A stretch of 64,000 nucleotides of DNA from Mesorhizobium sp. (GTDB taxonomy: Bacteria > Pseudomonadota > Alphaproteobacteria > Rhizobiales > Rhizobiaceae): the NCBI GenBank assembly GCA_004020645.1, contig SAQL01000011.1, forward strand, positions 124,001-188,000, read 5' to 3'. Positions 17,908 through 27,068 of this stretch are shown piece after piece (the stretch's first letter is position 1; every line of letters begins with the position of its first letter). Both the position numbers and the translations under genes were made by a program. The notes below the pieces were generated by a model. That model was not told where the DNA came from, made no database searches, and worked only from the letters and a program-made list of their open reading frames with translations.

Positions 17908-17996
17908 TTGCGCGGGAAGCTACTCCGTAAGGCCGCCGCTTGCCAGACCGCGCGAGATGAACCCGCGCGGTCTGGCCCGAATCTATGGGCGTTTCA

Positions 17997-18875
17997 TCAA
18001 GATCCGACTTGTCCCGCTTCCCAGCCAAGGATGGCGCGTTTGCGGGTCAGGCCCCAGTGGTAACCGGTGAGCGCGCCGGACTTGCCGAGCGCCCGGTGAC
18101 ACGGCACCACGAAGGACATCGGATTGGCGCCGACCGCAGCACCCACCGCCCGGCTGGCGCTCGGTGCACCGATGCCGGCGGCGATCGAGGAATAGGTGCA
18201 GGCCTTGCCCATCGGGATGCGCAGCAGGGCCTCCCAGACGCGGACCTGGAAGTCGGTGCCGATCATGACGACGCGCAGCGGCTGGTCGGCGCGCCACAGC
18301 GCCGGATCGAAGATGCGCGCGGCATAGGGCGCCGTCGCGGCCATGTCCTCGACATAGTTTGCGTTCGGCCAGCGGCCGGACATGTCGGCAAAGGCCGCAC
18401 GCTCGCCGCCGGCATCGCTGAAGGCGAGGCCGGCAAGGCCGCGGTCGGTGACCATGATCAGGGCGATGCCGAAGGGCGAGATGTGATAGCCGTAGCGGAT
18501 CGTCAGCCCGGCGCCGCGGGTCTTGTAGTCGCCCGGCGACATCGCCTCATGGGTGACGAAAAGGTCGTGCAGCCGGCCGGGGCCTGACATGCCGACCTCG
18601 AAAGAAGCCTCGAGCAGCGGCATGCCGGAATCGAGCAGTTTGCGCGCATGATCGAGCGTGACCGCCTGGAGGAAGGCCTTGGGCGACAGGCCGGCCCAGC
18701 GTGTGAAGAGCTTCTGCAGCCCGGTCGGCGTCTCGCCGACTTCCTCGGCCAGTATTTCGAGCGACGGCTGGTCACGGTAGTCAAGGCTGATCTTCTCGAT
18801 CGCGCGCCGAACAACTTCGTAGTCACCGCCTTCGGGTGTGATGTCTTTCTTCAGAATAGCTGTCTGTGCGTTCAT
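17997..18875 (-). CDS. Ada-type methylated-DNA-[protein]-cysteine S-methyltransferase with AraC HTH
   Basis: Fusion of an AraC-type helix-turn-helix (about 20-120, LEILAEEVGETPTGLQKLFTRW) with an O6-alkylguanine-DNA alkyltransferase domain (about 120-285). The acceptor cysteine is C259 in FVVPCHRALG, with the RVWEALLRIPMGKACTYSSIA helix before it. At 292 aa it lacks the N-terminal zinc-cysteine methylphosphotriester domain of E. coli Ada (354 aa), so it can repair O6-methylguanine but should not be activated in the Ada way. The ATG at 18873-18875 gives MNAQTAIL. It stands alone. Confidence 0.92.
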   Translation of the reverse strand: MNAQTAILKKDITPEGGDYEVVRRAIEKISLDYRDQPSLEILAEEVGETPTGLQKLFTRWAGLSPKAFLQAVTLDHARKLLDSGMPLLEASFEVGMSGPGRLHDLFVTHEAMSPGDYKTRGAGLTIRYGYHISPFGIALIMVTDRGLAGLAFSDAGGERAAFADMSGRWPNANYVEDMAATAPYAARIFDPALWRADQPLRVVMIGTDFQVRVWEALLRIPMGKACTYSSIAAGIGAPSASRAVGAAVGANPMSFVVPCHRALGKSGALTGYHWGLTRKRAILGWEAGQVGS

Positions 18876-18988
18876 CGGACTATCTCCTTGACCGTGAATA
18901 TCGTCCTTCGCGGCTGCGATCACCACCCGAAACTTGCCTTCTCGTCATGTGCACCCAGATAGATATGGCTTCGAGGAAGGAGCCGACG

Positions 18989-19165
18989 ATGGCTGGCGAG
19001 AAGGTGCATCTGACCAAGGAGAAGGAGACGCTGCTGATTACCATTTATGGCAAGGCACTGGAGAGCCGGTTGCCTCAATCGCTGCTGAAAGGTCATTTTG
19101 CGGACAAGGCGGTTCGCTCACATTTAGCGCGCCTTTGCGGTCGCCAAGGCACGCGAAAAGGCTGA
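18989..19165 (+). pseudogene. Truncated class I SAM methyltransferase (LCM/PPM-like) N-terminus
   Basis: The open frame reads MAGEKVHLTKEKETLLITIY then GKALESRLPQSLLKGHFADKAV, which strongly resembles the N-terminus of a family of ~270 aa rhizobial methyltransferases related to leucine carboxyl/polyketide O-methyltransferases. After about 45 residues the similarity stops and the frame ends at 19165, inside the 3' end of the convergent DUF2244 gene. The SAM-binding region is missing, so this is a 5' remnant left by a deletion or rearrangement. Family recognition is from memory of the conserved N-terminus. Confidence 0.6.
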
Positions 19166-19618
19166 CGCAAAGCTCTCTCGGTCGTCGGGATTGAGGAAGC
19201 CGCCGATCGGCACATTCTGGCCTTGTGCTTCCACCGCCATCCTGGTGATGCCGATCTCGGCGTGGCGGGCGACCGAAAAACGCGCCCAGAACGGATTGAA
19301 GCGATGCGCTTCCGATTTGCCTGACGGTGCGGTCTTGCGGATGTCGAGGCTGGTGCGCGAGACCGACACTTCCTCGCGGGCGCGGGCGGCACGATAATTG
19401 GCGCGAAAGGCGATGTAGACGGCAATCACGTCGAAACCGAGGAAGCCGAACACCGGCCAGGCGCCGCGCGACAGGAAAAACGCTCCGGTCACCAACGAGC
19501 CGAACAGCAGAGCGCCCATCAGGATGGCAAAGCCGGTTTTGCCCAGCGACCGATGCGGTATCAGCAGTGCCTGGAAGAATGGCTCGTCGGCCTGAAATGA
19601 GGCGTTTGTGTCGCTCAT
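19124..19618 (-). CDS. DUF2244 membrane protein
   Basis: A 164 aa inner-membrane protein with two adjacent transmembrane segments (about 27-70) and a soluble C-terminal part containing RFNPFWARFSVARH, characteristic of DUF2244. The family often sits beside nth in rhizobia, as here (divergent, 21 bases apart). Function unknown. Its 3' end overlaps the truncated methyltransferase remnant on the other strand. Confidence 0.82.
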   Translation of the reverse strand: MSDTNASFQADEPFFQALLIPHRSLGKTGFAILMGALLFGSLVTGAFFLSRGAWPVFGFLGFDVIAVYIAFRANYRAARAREEVSVSRTSLDIRKTAPSGKSEAHRFNPFWARFSVARHAEIGITRMAVEAQGQNVPIGGFLNPDDRESFASAFSRALATAKAR

Positions 19619-19639
19619 GACGGGATATTATAGAAGGGT

Positions 19640-20425
19640 ATGACGAGCCCCAAGCCCAAAAATTCCTCTACACCCGAAAATGAACCGCCCCCCGGCCGAC
19701 GCGACGGCTCGAACGCCATGCGGTCCCATTCGCGCTACAGCCCGGCGGAAGTGCACGAGATTTTCCGACGCTTTTCCGTTCAGCGGCCCGAGCCGAAGGG
19801 CGAGCTCGAACACATCAACGCCTTCACGCTGCTGGTGGCGGTGGTGCTTTCGGCACAGGCGACCGATGTCGGCGTCAACAAGGCAACGCGGGCGCTGTTC
19901 AAGGTCGCCGATACCCCGCAAAAGATGCTGGCTCTCGGCGAGGCCAAGGTCGGCGACTATATCCGCACCGTCGGGCTTTGGCGCAACAAGGCCAAGAACG
20001 TCATCGCATTGTCGGAAGCGCTGATCCGCGACCATGGCGGCGAAGTGCCTGACGACCGCGATCAATTGGTCAAGCTGCCGGGCGTCGGGCGCAAGACCGC
20101 CAATGTCGTGCTCAACATGGCTTTCGGCCAGCACACGATGGCGGTCGACACGCATATCTACCGCATCGGCAACCGGCTGGGACTGGCGCCCGGCAAGACG
20201 CCGGAACAGGTCGAGCAGGGGCTGTTGAGGATCATTCCGAACGAATATATGCGCCACGCGCATCATTGGCTGATCCTGCATGGCCGCTACGTCTGCAAGG
20301 CGCGCAAACCGGATTGTCCGGTCTGTGTCATTGCCGACATCTGCAAGGCCGAGGAGAAGACGAATGATGTTCCGGCGCCGCTGGTCGAAATTGCGCCGCT
20401 CGAACCCGTAGGCGAAATTCAGTAG
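19640..20425 (+). CDS. nth: Endonuclease III (DNA glycosylase/AP lyase)
   Basis: Removes oxidised pyrimidines and cleaves the abasic site. The 261 aa protein has the helix-hairpin-helix LPGVGRKTANVVL with catalytic K152, catalytic D170 (MAVDTHIYR), and the [4Fe-4S] cluster cysteines C219, C226, C229 and C235 (C-X6-C-X2-C-X5-C). An N-terminal extension of about 30 proline-rich residues is not part of the fold. The last 7 bases overlap the convergent DUF2214 gene. Confidence 0.96.
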   Translation: MTSPKPKNSSTPENEPPPGRRDGSNAMRSHSRYSPAEVHEIFRRFSVQRPEPKGELEHINAFTLLVAVVLSAQATDVGVNKATRALFKVADTPQKMLALGEAKVGDYIRTVGLWRNKAKNVIALSEALIRDHGGEVPDDRDQLVKLPGVGRKTANVVLNMAFGQHTMAVDTHIYRIGNRLGLAPGKTPEQVEQGLLRIIPNEYMRHAHHWLILHGRYVCKARKPDCPVCVIADICKAEEKTNDVPAPLVEIAPLEPVGEIQ

Positions 20426-20874
20426 CCGTAGCCGCGCGCCATCGCCGCGGCGAAGACCGGGATCAGCAGGAAGACCAACGCTTCGGCGCGGATATAAGTT
20501 CGAACGGATGCAAGTTGTGCCGCAGGTACCTGGAAGCTGGGGCTGGCCGAGGCCTGCCTGTTCCAGGAAACAAAGCGGACCGTCGGAATGATCGACAACA
20601 GGCCGACGATGACGAAGGCCGCCATCTTTGCCCAGAACACCCAGTTGTAGACGTAGAACTCCCAGCCCTTCAGGCCGTAGATGACGCGGCCGATGCCGAC
20701 GAGGATGATCAGCATGGCGAGGATGCCGTAATGGCGATCGATGCCGACAAGCCGCCGGAGCGTCGCGGCGGGCAGATCGCCGCGGATCAGGACAAATTCG
20801 GCCCCGATGATGCCTGCCAGTGAAAACACCAGCAGATGATGAAAGATGGCAAGCAGAAGATCGGTAGTATCCAT
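20419..20874 (-). CDS. DUF2214 membrane protein
   Basis: A 151 aa protein with four hydrophobic segments, the FHHLLVFSLAGIIGAEF helix near residue 10 and a central IDRHYGILAMLIILVGIGRV with histidine and charged residues inside the membrane, as in DUF2214. This layout resembles small haem-binding or copper-related membrane proteins, but no function is established. It converges on nth with a 7-base overlap. Confidence 0.75.
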   Translation of the reverse strand: MDTTDLLLAIFHHLLVFSLAGIIGAEFVLIRGDLPAATLRRLVGIDRHYGILAMLIILVGIGRVIYGLKGWEFYVYNWVFWAKMAAFVIVGLLSIIPTVRFVSWNRQASASPSFQVPAAQLASVRTYIRAEALVFLLIPVFAAAMARGYGY

Positions 20875-21110
20875 GCCCTTTCCCTCCGTCGGACGGCACA
20901 GCGGACGCTGAATCAGCTGCTGGTGAAAAGTAGCACCGCTTGGCAGGATTCACATTGGGCTGGAAGATGATCTGCACAGGCTTTGGCTCTGGTGCAGGCG
21001 ATTTGGATCTCTGTCGCATATCGGCGTCCCCCAAAACCGCCGAGCACCCCGGTCAAATCCAAGGGAAGGCTACTAGACACAGGCAAACTAACGCAACCGA
21101 GGCACGACAC

Positions 21111-21650
21111 ATGATCAATCCACAGGCGCTTGTCGCTCCCGTCATTGAAACGCCGCGCACCGTGTTGCGGCCACACCAGCTCGATGATTTCGACGCCTAT
21201 GTCGCCATGTGGGCCGATCCGGCCGTCACACGCTTCATCGGCGGCAAACCGCGCACGCGGGAGGAAAGCTGGATGCGCTTCCTGCGTCATGCCGGCCTGT
21301 GGTCGCTGCTGGGCTATGGCTTTTGGGCGATCGAGGACAAGGCGACCGGCCGCTTCATCGGCGAAGCCGGCTTTCACGATTTGAAGCGCAATATCGTGCC
21401 GTCGATCGAAGGCGTTCCGGAAGCCGGTTGGGCACTGGTCCCGAGCGCCCATGGCCAAGGCTTCGCCAGCGAAGTCGTCGGACGGGTTCTCGCCTGGGGC
21501 GACGCGGCATTCGGGCGCGCAAGGACCGTCTGCATCATCGATCCGGAAAACACCGCTTCTCTGAACGTCGCGGCAAAATGCGGCTACAGGGAAGTGTTGC
21601 GGACCACTTATCACGACGAAGCGACGATCCTGCTGGAACGGCAGCCCTAG
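21111..21650 (+). CDS. GNAT-family N-acetyltransferase (RimJ/RimL type)
   Basis: A 179 aa acetyltransferase. It starts with the RimJ/L-like ETPRTVLRPHQLDDFDAYVAMWADP and ends with the GNAT core: WALVPSAHGQGFASEVVGRVLAW (acetyl-CoA pyrophosphate loop) and DPENTASLNVAAKCGY. The ATG at 21111 was preferred over longer frames. Substrate unknown. It is monocistronic by position. Confidence 0.87.
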   Translation: MINPQALVAPVIETPRTVLRPHQLDDFDAYVAMWADPAVTRFIGGKPRTREESWMRFLRHAGLWSLLGYGFWAIEDKATGRFIGEAGFHDLKRNIVPSIEGVPEAGWALVPSAHGQGFASEVVGRVLAWGDAAFGRARTVCIIDPENTASLNVAAKCGYREVLRTTYHDEATILLERQP

Positions 21651-21699
21651 GGGTGCTGCCTGTCACCCTGTGGTTCTGGTCAGGCCGAACCGAGGCATT

Positions 21700-22491
21700 C
21701 TATGCCCTTCGCCTCAGCACCAGGCCCTCCGCTTCGGCGCCGGCTTTGCGGGCCGCCTGTTCGAGCATCGAGGCGTCTTCGCCGAAAGCGCGGGTGGCGC
21801 GCGCGGCCGCCTCGATCAGCGGATTTTTCATGCGCTGGAGAAAGGCCGCGTCGACGCGCGTGCTCGGGCCGGACAGCGTCAACGCACCGAGCAATGTGGG
21901 CCCCGGCCCGAACACCGGTGCCGAGACGCCCGCCGTCTCGGGGTCGCGATCGCCGACCGACAAACAATGATAGGACTTGCGGATCGTTTCGTAAGGCTCG
22001 CCCTGCTGACCGGAAAACGCTGCAAGCACGCGGCCGCCCGAACCGGCCAGCAACGGCAGCACGTCGCCTTCCCGTATGGTATAGCGGATGGGATGCTTGG
22101 ACTCGACGCGGTAGAGACAGGTGCGCACGTCGCCCGAACGGACATAGAAAGCGACGCTTTCCCAGCTTCGCTCGGCCAGATCACGCATGATCGGCAGCAG
22201 GATGTCGATCGCTACGACCGAACGCTGATATAGGGCACCCAGCCGGAAGGTGGCAGGGCCGACACGGTAGCGGCCGTCGTCGAGACGCTCCAGCAACTGC
22301 CCGCGCAACAATGAGTTCGCCAGCCTCAGGATCGTGCTCTTGTACAGGCCGGTCCGCGCCGCGATTTCAGCCAGGCTGAGCGACCGGTCGGCGGTAGCGA
22401 AAGCATCGAGGATGACGATCGCGCGGTCGAGCGCGGCAACACCGTTGGTCGACGCAGGCTTGGATTGTGTTACGGTTATCTGCTTGACCAC
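21700..22491 (-). CDS. IclR-family transcriptional regulator
   Basis: A 263 aa DNA-binding regulator with an N-terminal winged helix (AALDRAIVILDAFATADR, LAEIAARTGLYKSTILRLANSL) and the C-terminal IclR ligand domain (GPTLLGALTLSGPSTRVD). The start is taken as the GTG at 22489-22491; a TTG at 22533 in frame would add 14 residues. It is divergent from tctCBA and the CoA-transferase/lyase genes, which it very likely controls; inverted GGACAGAA half-sites lie between them. Confidence 0.88.
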   Translation of the reverse strand: MVKQITVTQSKPASTNGVAALDRAIVILDAFATADRSLSLAEIAARTGLYKSTILRLANSLLRGQLLERLDDGRYRVGPATFRLGALYQRSVVAIDILLPIMRDLAERSWESVAFYVRSGDVRTCLYRVESKHPIRYTIREGDVLPLLAGSGGRVLAAFSGQQGEPYETIRKSYHCLSVGDRDPETAGVSAPVFGPGPTLLGALTLSGPSTRVDAAFLQRMKNPLIEAAARATRAFGEDASMLEQAARKAGAEAEGLVLRRRA

Positions 22492-22509
22492 GTCGTTCCG
22501 TTCCCAGTT

Positions 22510-22588
22510 GGACAGAAGGGCCGATCGGAACAATTGTGCCGCATCCAGATAGTTCTGTCCAGTAGAATGCCATTCCGGTTGACAGAAC
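22510..22588. promoter_or_regulatory. Candidate IclR operator: three GACAGAA half-sites
   Basis: GGACAGAA at 22510-22517, its inverse TTCTGTCC at 22553-22560, and TTGACAGAAC at 22579-22588. The last two form a 9-of-10 inverted repeat (GTTCTGTCCA / TTGACAGAAC) with a 17-base spacer. Position between the divergent regulator and transport operon fits an operator. Assignment is inference from symmetry only. Confidence 0.45.
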
Positions 22589-22683
22589 GAAGCAAAGACT
22601 GCATGAATTTTTGTCGAGCGGGTCTGAATTCAGGCTACGTTGCTGGCAGGCACCAGAGGAGGTGTCGTGATTGGAGGAATCCC

Positions 22684-23661
22684 ATGCTGAACAGACGCAG
22701 ATTTTTAATGAGCACCGCCGCTGCCGGCGCCGCCGGTTTCGCGGCGTTGCATCTCTCGCCCGCTTTTGCGCAGGATGCGCCGCAGATCCAGATCTTCGTG
22801 CCGGCAGCGCCCGGCGGCGGCTGGGATCAGACGGCGCGCGCGATGGACCAGGTGCTGCGCAGTGAGAAGCTGATCTCCGGTTCACAGATCACCAATGTCG
22901 GCGGCGCCGGCGGCACGGTCGGCCTGCCGCAATTCATCAGCCAGTGGAACGGCAAGGGCAATTCGCTGATGGTTGCCGGCATGGTCATGGTTGGCGCCAT
23001 TATCGCCAACAAATCGGCCAACAATCTCACCGAAGTCACGCCGATCGCCCGCCTCACCGGCGAATTCGAGGCGCTTGTCGTGCCGGCGGCCTCGCCGTTC
23101 AAGACCGCAGCGGATTTCGTCGCCGCCCTCAAGGCCGATCCGACCAAGGTTCCGGTGGCTGGCGGTTCGGCCGGCGGCTCGGACCACATATTGTTCGGCC
23201 TTATCGCGAAGACGGCCGGTGTTCCGGCAGCCAACCTCTCTTACGTGCCGTTCGCCGGCGGCGGCGAGGCACTGTCGGCGCTTCTCGGCAACCAGGTCGC
23301 GGCCGGCATCTCCGGCTATGGCGAGTTCTCCGAACAGGTCAAGGCAGGCGCGCTTCGGCTGCTCGCCATTTCCGCGGACAAGCGTCAAGAAGGCATCGAT
23401 GCACCGACGCTGAAGGAAGCCGGCATCGATGTCGAATTGTTCAACTGGCGCGGCGTCTTCGCACCGCCGGGCGTTTCCGACGCTGACAAGGCGGCGATGA
23501 TCACGCTGGTCGAGACCATGGCTAAAAGCGATGCCTGGGCCACCGAATGCAAGAATCGCAACTGGACGCAAATCCTGCTCACCGGCGACGATTATGCGAA
23601 ATTTCTCGCCGAAGACACGGCCCGGATCGCAGCCATACTCAAGGACCTCGGCCTTGCCTGA
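22684..23661 (+). CDS. tctC: Tripartite tricarboxylate transporter substrate-binding protein (Bug family)
   Basis: Periplasmic solute receptor of 325 aa. It begins with an arginine-rich signal peptide (MLNRRRFLMSTAAAGAAGFA, cleavage near AFAQD), then the Bug/TctC pattern IFVPAAPGGGWDQTARAMDQ and NVGGAGGTVGLPQF that coordinates a carboxylate through backbone amides. The Arg pair plus hydrophobic core could direct Tat export. It is first in the operon tctC-tctB-tctA-caiB-lyase. The ligand is probably a di- or tricarboxylate such as citrate, given the enzymes downstream. Confidence 0.93.
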   Translation: MLNRRRFLMSTAAAGAAGFAALHLSPAFAQDAPQIQIFVPAAPGGGWDQTARAMDQVLRSEKLISGSQITNVGGAGGTVGLPQFISQWNGKGNSLMVAGMVMVGAIIANKSANNLTEVTPIARLTGEFEALVVPAASPFKTAADFVAALKADPTKVPVAGGSAGGSDHILFGLIAKTAGVPAANLSYVPFAGGGEALSALLGNQVAAGISGYGEFSEQVKAGALRLLAISADKRQEGIDAPTLKEAGIDVELFNWRGVFAPPGVSDADKAAMITLVETMAKSDAWATECKNRNWTQILLTGDDYAKFLAEDTARIAAILKDLGLA

Positions 23662-23790
23662 TGTCCTCGGAGAGGGGCGGTCTGCACTGCCCCTTTCCGA
23701 TGTCGCCAGCCGCATGGACATACGATCCAGCGCGAGTGAAACTGCGGTGAGGTCGGCTGTGGGAGACCGGCCTATCCAGGGAGGACGATC

Positions 23791-24327
23791 ATGAGCACCA
23801 GCGACCAGCAGGCGGCGCCGCCGCGCCTTGCCGTGCCCGAATTGCTGATCGGCATCGGGCTTTTCGCCTGCGCCGGCGCAGTAGCCTGGCAGACGCTGTC
23901 GATTCCGGTGTCGCCGCTCTACTCCAAGGTCGGCCCGACCGTCTTCCCCTACATCACCATGATCGGCATGACGATCCTTTCCCTCCTGCTGATCGTCGCC
24001 GCCCTGCGGGGCGGCTGGCAGCCGGAAGAAGAAAAGGAAACGCCGACCGACTGGAAGGCGATGGGCATCGTCGCCGTCGGACTGGTCGCGAACCTTGTTC
24101 TGATCCAGCCGCTTGGCTTCACCGCAGCCTCGGTGATCATGTTCGTTCTCATCTGCTACGGGTTTGGCAGCAGACATCCGCTGCGTGACGTGCTGCTCGG
24201 CCTGATCCTTGCGCTTGCCGCCTATTTCGGCTTCGCCAGGGCGCTCGGCGTCAATATCGGCGCCGGCTTCATCGAGAATCAGCTGAACACCGGTCTCGAT
24301 TCGATTATCCGTGTGTTGAGAGGCTGA
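23791..24327 (+). CDS. tctB: Tripartite tricarboxylate transporter small permease TctB
   Basis: Small membrane subunit of 178 aa with four predicted helices (about 13-31, 48-65, 88-120 and 128-145). TctB proteins vary in sequence; the call rests on topology and its place between tctC (129 bases upstream, good AGGGAGGA-like site) and tctA (4 bases downstream). Confidence 0.88.
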   Translation: MSTSDQQAAPPRLAVPELLIGIGLFACAGAVAWQTLSIPVSPLYSKVGPTVFPYITMIGMTILSLLLIVAALRGGWQPEEEKETPTDWKAMGIVAVGLVANLVLIQPLGFTAASVIMFVLICYGFGSRHPLRDVLLGLILALAAYFGFARALGVNIGAGFIENQLNTGLDSIIRVLRG

Positions 24328-24331
24328 AGCC

Positions 24332-25855
24332 ATGGAAACGCTCAGCCATCTCGCGCACGGATTTTCGGTCGCCTTTACGCCGGTCAATCTCATGTGGTGC
24401 CTGCTCGGCACGACACTGGGGACCGCGATCGGCGTGCTGCCCGGCCTCGGACCGGCGCTGACCATCGCCCTGCTTTTGCCGATCACCTATCAGGTGGCGC
24501 CGGAAGCGTCCTTCATCCTGTTTGCCGGCATCTATTACGGCGCCATGTATGGCGGTTCGACGACATCGATCCTGCTCAACACGCCGGGCGAAAGTGCAAC
24601 CATCGTCACTGCGCTGGAAGGCAACAGGATGGCCCGTTCCGGTCGCGGCGGCGCGGCACTTGCCACTTCGGCGATCGGCTCCTTCGTCGCCGGCACACTC
24701 GGCACGCTGGGTGTCGCTTTCTTGGCCCCGGTCGTGGTCAAATTCGCGCTGTCTTTCGGCCCGGCCGAATATTTTTCGCTGATGGTGCTGGCCTTCATCA
24801 CGGTTTCGGCGGTGCTCGGCTCGTCCTCGGTGCGTGGCCTGACCAGCCTGTTCATCGGCTTCGTCATCGGCATGATCGGCGTCGACCTGCAGACCGGGCA
24901 GCCGCGCTTCACCTTCGGCATGAGCCAATTGCTCGACGGCGTCGACGTGATCGTCGTCGCCGTCGGCCTCTTTGCGGTCGGCGAGACGTTCTACATGGCC
25001 TCGCGCCGCTATGCCGGCAAGGACGAGATCGTGCCGCTGAAGGGCTCACTCTACATGACGGCGGCCGAATGGGCACGCTCGTGGAAGGCTTGGCTGCGCG
25101 GCGCCCTGCTCGGCTTCCCGATCGGCGCCCTGCCGGCCGGCGGCGCCGAGATCCCGACCTTCCTGTCCTATGCGATCGAGAAGAAGCTCTCCAAACACAA
25201 GGAGGAGTTCGGCGCGGTCGGCGCCATCGAAGGCGTTGCCGGGCCGGAAGCCGCCAACAATGCATCGGCCGCCGGCGTGCTGGTGCCGATGCTGACGCTC
25301 GGCCTGCCGACTTCGGCGACGGCCGCGATCATGCTGTCGGCCTTCCAGAGCTATGGCATCAATCCCGGGCCGATGCTGTTCATGACGCAGGCCAATCTGG
25401 TCTGGGGGCTGATCGCCAGCCTGTTCATCGCCAATATCATCCTCGTCATCCTCAACCTGCCGCTGATCGGGTTGTGGGTGCGGCTGCTGAAAATCCCGGC
25501 GCCGCAGCTCTATGCCGGTATCCTGGTGTTCGCTACGGTCGGCACCTACGGCATTTCGCAGTCACCGACCGACCTCGTCATCCTCTATCTGCTCGGCGGG
25601 GCCGGATTCCTGATGCGGCGCTTCGATTTCCCGACGGCGCCGGTCATCATCGGTATGATCCTCTGGCCGCTCGCCGAAACGCAGTTCCGCCGCGCGATGA
25701 CCATCTCGAACGGCGACTGGTCGGTGTTCTACAAGCATCCGCTGTCGCTGACGCTGCTGACGCTGGCGTTCATCGGGCTGATTGGGCCGCATATCTACGC
25801 TTACGTCGAACGCAGACGCATGCGCGGACCGGAGCATGTGCCGGGCGATGCCTGA
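24332..25855 (+). CDS. tctA: Tripartite tricarboxylate transporter large permease TctA
   Basis: Large permease of 507 aa with about 11-12 hydrophobic segments. The conserved TctA motifs are visible: [25 protein letters not shown] near residue 25, [22 protein letters not shown] near 68, and [21 protein letters not shown] near 305. It couples substrate uptake to the ion gradient. The CoA transferase gene starts 12 bases after its stop. Confidence 0.95.
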   Translation: METLSHLAHGFSVAFTPVNLMWCLLGTTLGTAIGVLPGLGPALTIALLLPITYQVAPEASFILFAGIYYGAMYGGSTTSILLNTPGESATIVTALEGNRMARSGRGGAALATSAIGSFVAGTLGTLGVAFLAPVVVKFALSFGPAEYFSLMVLAFITVSAVLGSSSVRGLTSLFIGFVIGMIGVDLQTGQPRFTFGMSQLLDGVDVIVVAVGLFAVGETFYMASRRYAGKDEIVPLKGSLYMTAAEWARSWKAWLRGALLGFPIGALPAGGAEIPTFLSYAIEKKLSKHKEEFGAVGAIEGVAGPEAANNASAAGVLVPMLTLGLPTSATAAIMLSAFQSYGINPGPMLFMTQANLVWGLIASLFIANIILVILNLPLIGLWVRLLKIPAPQLYAGILVFATVGTYGISQSPTDLVILYLLGGAGFLMRRFDFPTAPVIIGMILWPLAETQFRRAMTISNGDWSVFYKHPLSLTLLTLAFIGLIGPHIYAYVERRRMRGPEHVPGDA

Positions 25856-25867
25856 CCTGTCTGTAAC

Positions 25868-27055
25868 ATGATGACCGACTTGCTGACCGGTATCCGCGTC
25901 CTCGACCTGACCAATGTTCTGGCTGGCCCCTACTGCGCCTATCAGCTGGCGCTGCTCGGGGCCGATGTGATCAAGGTCGAGGCGCCGCAAGGCGGCGACC
26001 TGGCGCGCCAGCTCGGCGGCTCGCCGGAACTCAACAGCACCGGCATGGGCGCTTCGTTCCTGGCGCAGAACGCCGGCAAACGATCGGTGGTGCTCGATCT
26101 CAAGAAGGAGGCCGATCGCGAACGCTTTCTCGATCTGGTCGCCTCCGCCGACGCGCTGGTCGAGAATTTCCGCCCCGGCGTCATGGACCGGCTGGGACTT
26201 GGCTATGCGAGGCTGAAAGAAGTCCGCCCCAGCCTTGTCTATTGCGCGATTTCGGGCTTCGGCCAGACCGGGCCGATGCGCGACAATCCTGCCTACGACC
26301 AGATCATCCAGGGCCTTTCAGGCATCATGAGCATCACCGGCACGCCGGAGACCGCGCCGCTGCGGGTCGGTTATCCGGTCGCCGACACGCTGGGCGGACT
26401 GGTCGGGGCGTTCGCGATCGCCGCGGCACTTGTGAAGCAGAAGACGACAGGCGAGGGCGCCTTCCTCGACGTGTCGATGCTCGAATGCACGCTCTCCGCG
26501 CTGGGCTGGCCGGTCTCCAACTATCTGACGGCTGACGTCGAGCCGCAGCCGATGGGCAACGAGAACATGACGGCGGCACCTTCCGGAACATTTCGCACTG
26601 GCGACGGCTTGCTCAACATCGCCGCCAACAAGCAGGAGCAGTTCGTCACGCTCTGCCGGCTGGTCGGGCTGCCCGAGCTGGCGTCGGACCCGCGCTTTGC
26701 CGAGCGCGAGACGCGCAAGCGCAACCGCATCGCCTTGAAGACGCTGATCGAGGACGCCCTGGCGAGCAGCTCGGCCGCAGCCTGGGAGGAAACACTCAAT
26801 CGCGCAGGCGTGCCGGCAGGCAGGGTGCTGACGATCCCGCAGGTGCTGGCCGAGCAGCAAGTGATAGAGCGCGACATGACCACCCGTTTCGATGGCATCT
26901 CGAAGATGGACCGGCCGCTGACCGTCGTGCGCGGCGGGTTCATGGTCGATGGTGCGGCACCGTTGCCGACCAAGCCGCCGCCGGCGCTGGGCGAGCATAT
27001 GGACGAGGTGTTTGCCAGTCTGCCGCCGCGCGTCAAGAAAAGAGCGCAGGCATGA
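25868..27055 (+). CDS. CaiB/BaiF-family (class III) CoA transferase
   Basis: Transfers CoA between carboxylic acids. The 395 aa protein has the N-terminal RVLDLTNVLAGPYCAYQLALLGADVIKVE, GFGQTGPMRDNPAYDQIIQGLSG, and the MLECTLSALGWPVSNYL region. The catalytic aspartate expected near residue 170 in this family is plausibly the D of FLDVSMLE at about residue 200 or nearby; I cannot place it without an alignment. In this operon, between a carboxylate transporter and a citryl-CoA lyase-like protein, it probably forms the CoA thioester of the imported acid. Confidence 0.9.
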   Translation: MMTDLLTGIRVLDLTNVLAGPYCAYQLALLGADVIKVEAPQGGDLARQLGGSPELNSTGMGASFLAQNAGKRSVVLDLKKEADRERFLDLVASADALVENFRPGVMDRLGLGYARLKEVRPSLVYCAISGFGQTGPMRDNPAYDQIIQGLSGIMSITGTPETAPLRVGYPVADTLGGLVGAFAIAAALVKQKTTGEGAFLDVSMLECTLSALGWPVSNYLTADVEPQPMGNENMTAAPSGTFRTGDGLLNIAANKQEQFVTLCRLVGLPELASDPRFAERETRKRNRIALKTLIEDALASSSAAAWEETLNRAGVPAGRVLTIPQVLAEQQVIERDMTTRFDGISKMDRPLTVVRGGFMVDGAAPLPTKPPPALGEHMDEVFASLPPRVKKRAQA

Positions 27056-27068
27056 GCGACGCGAGAGC

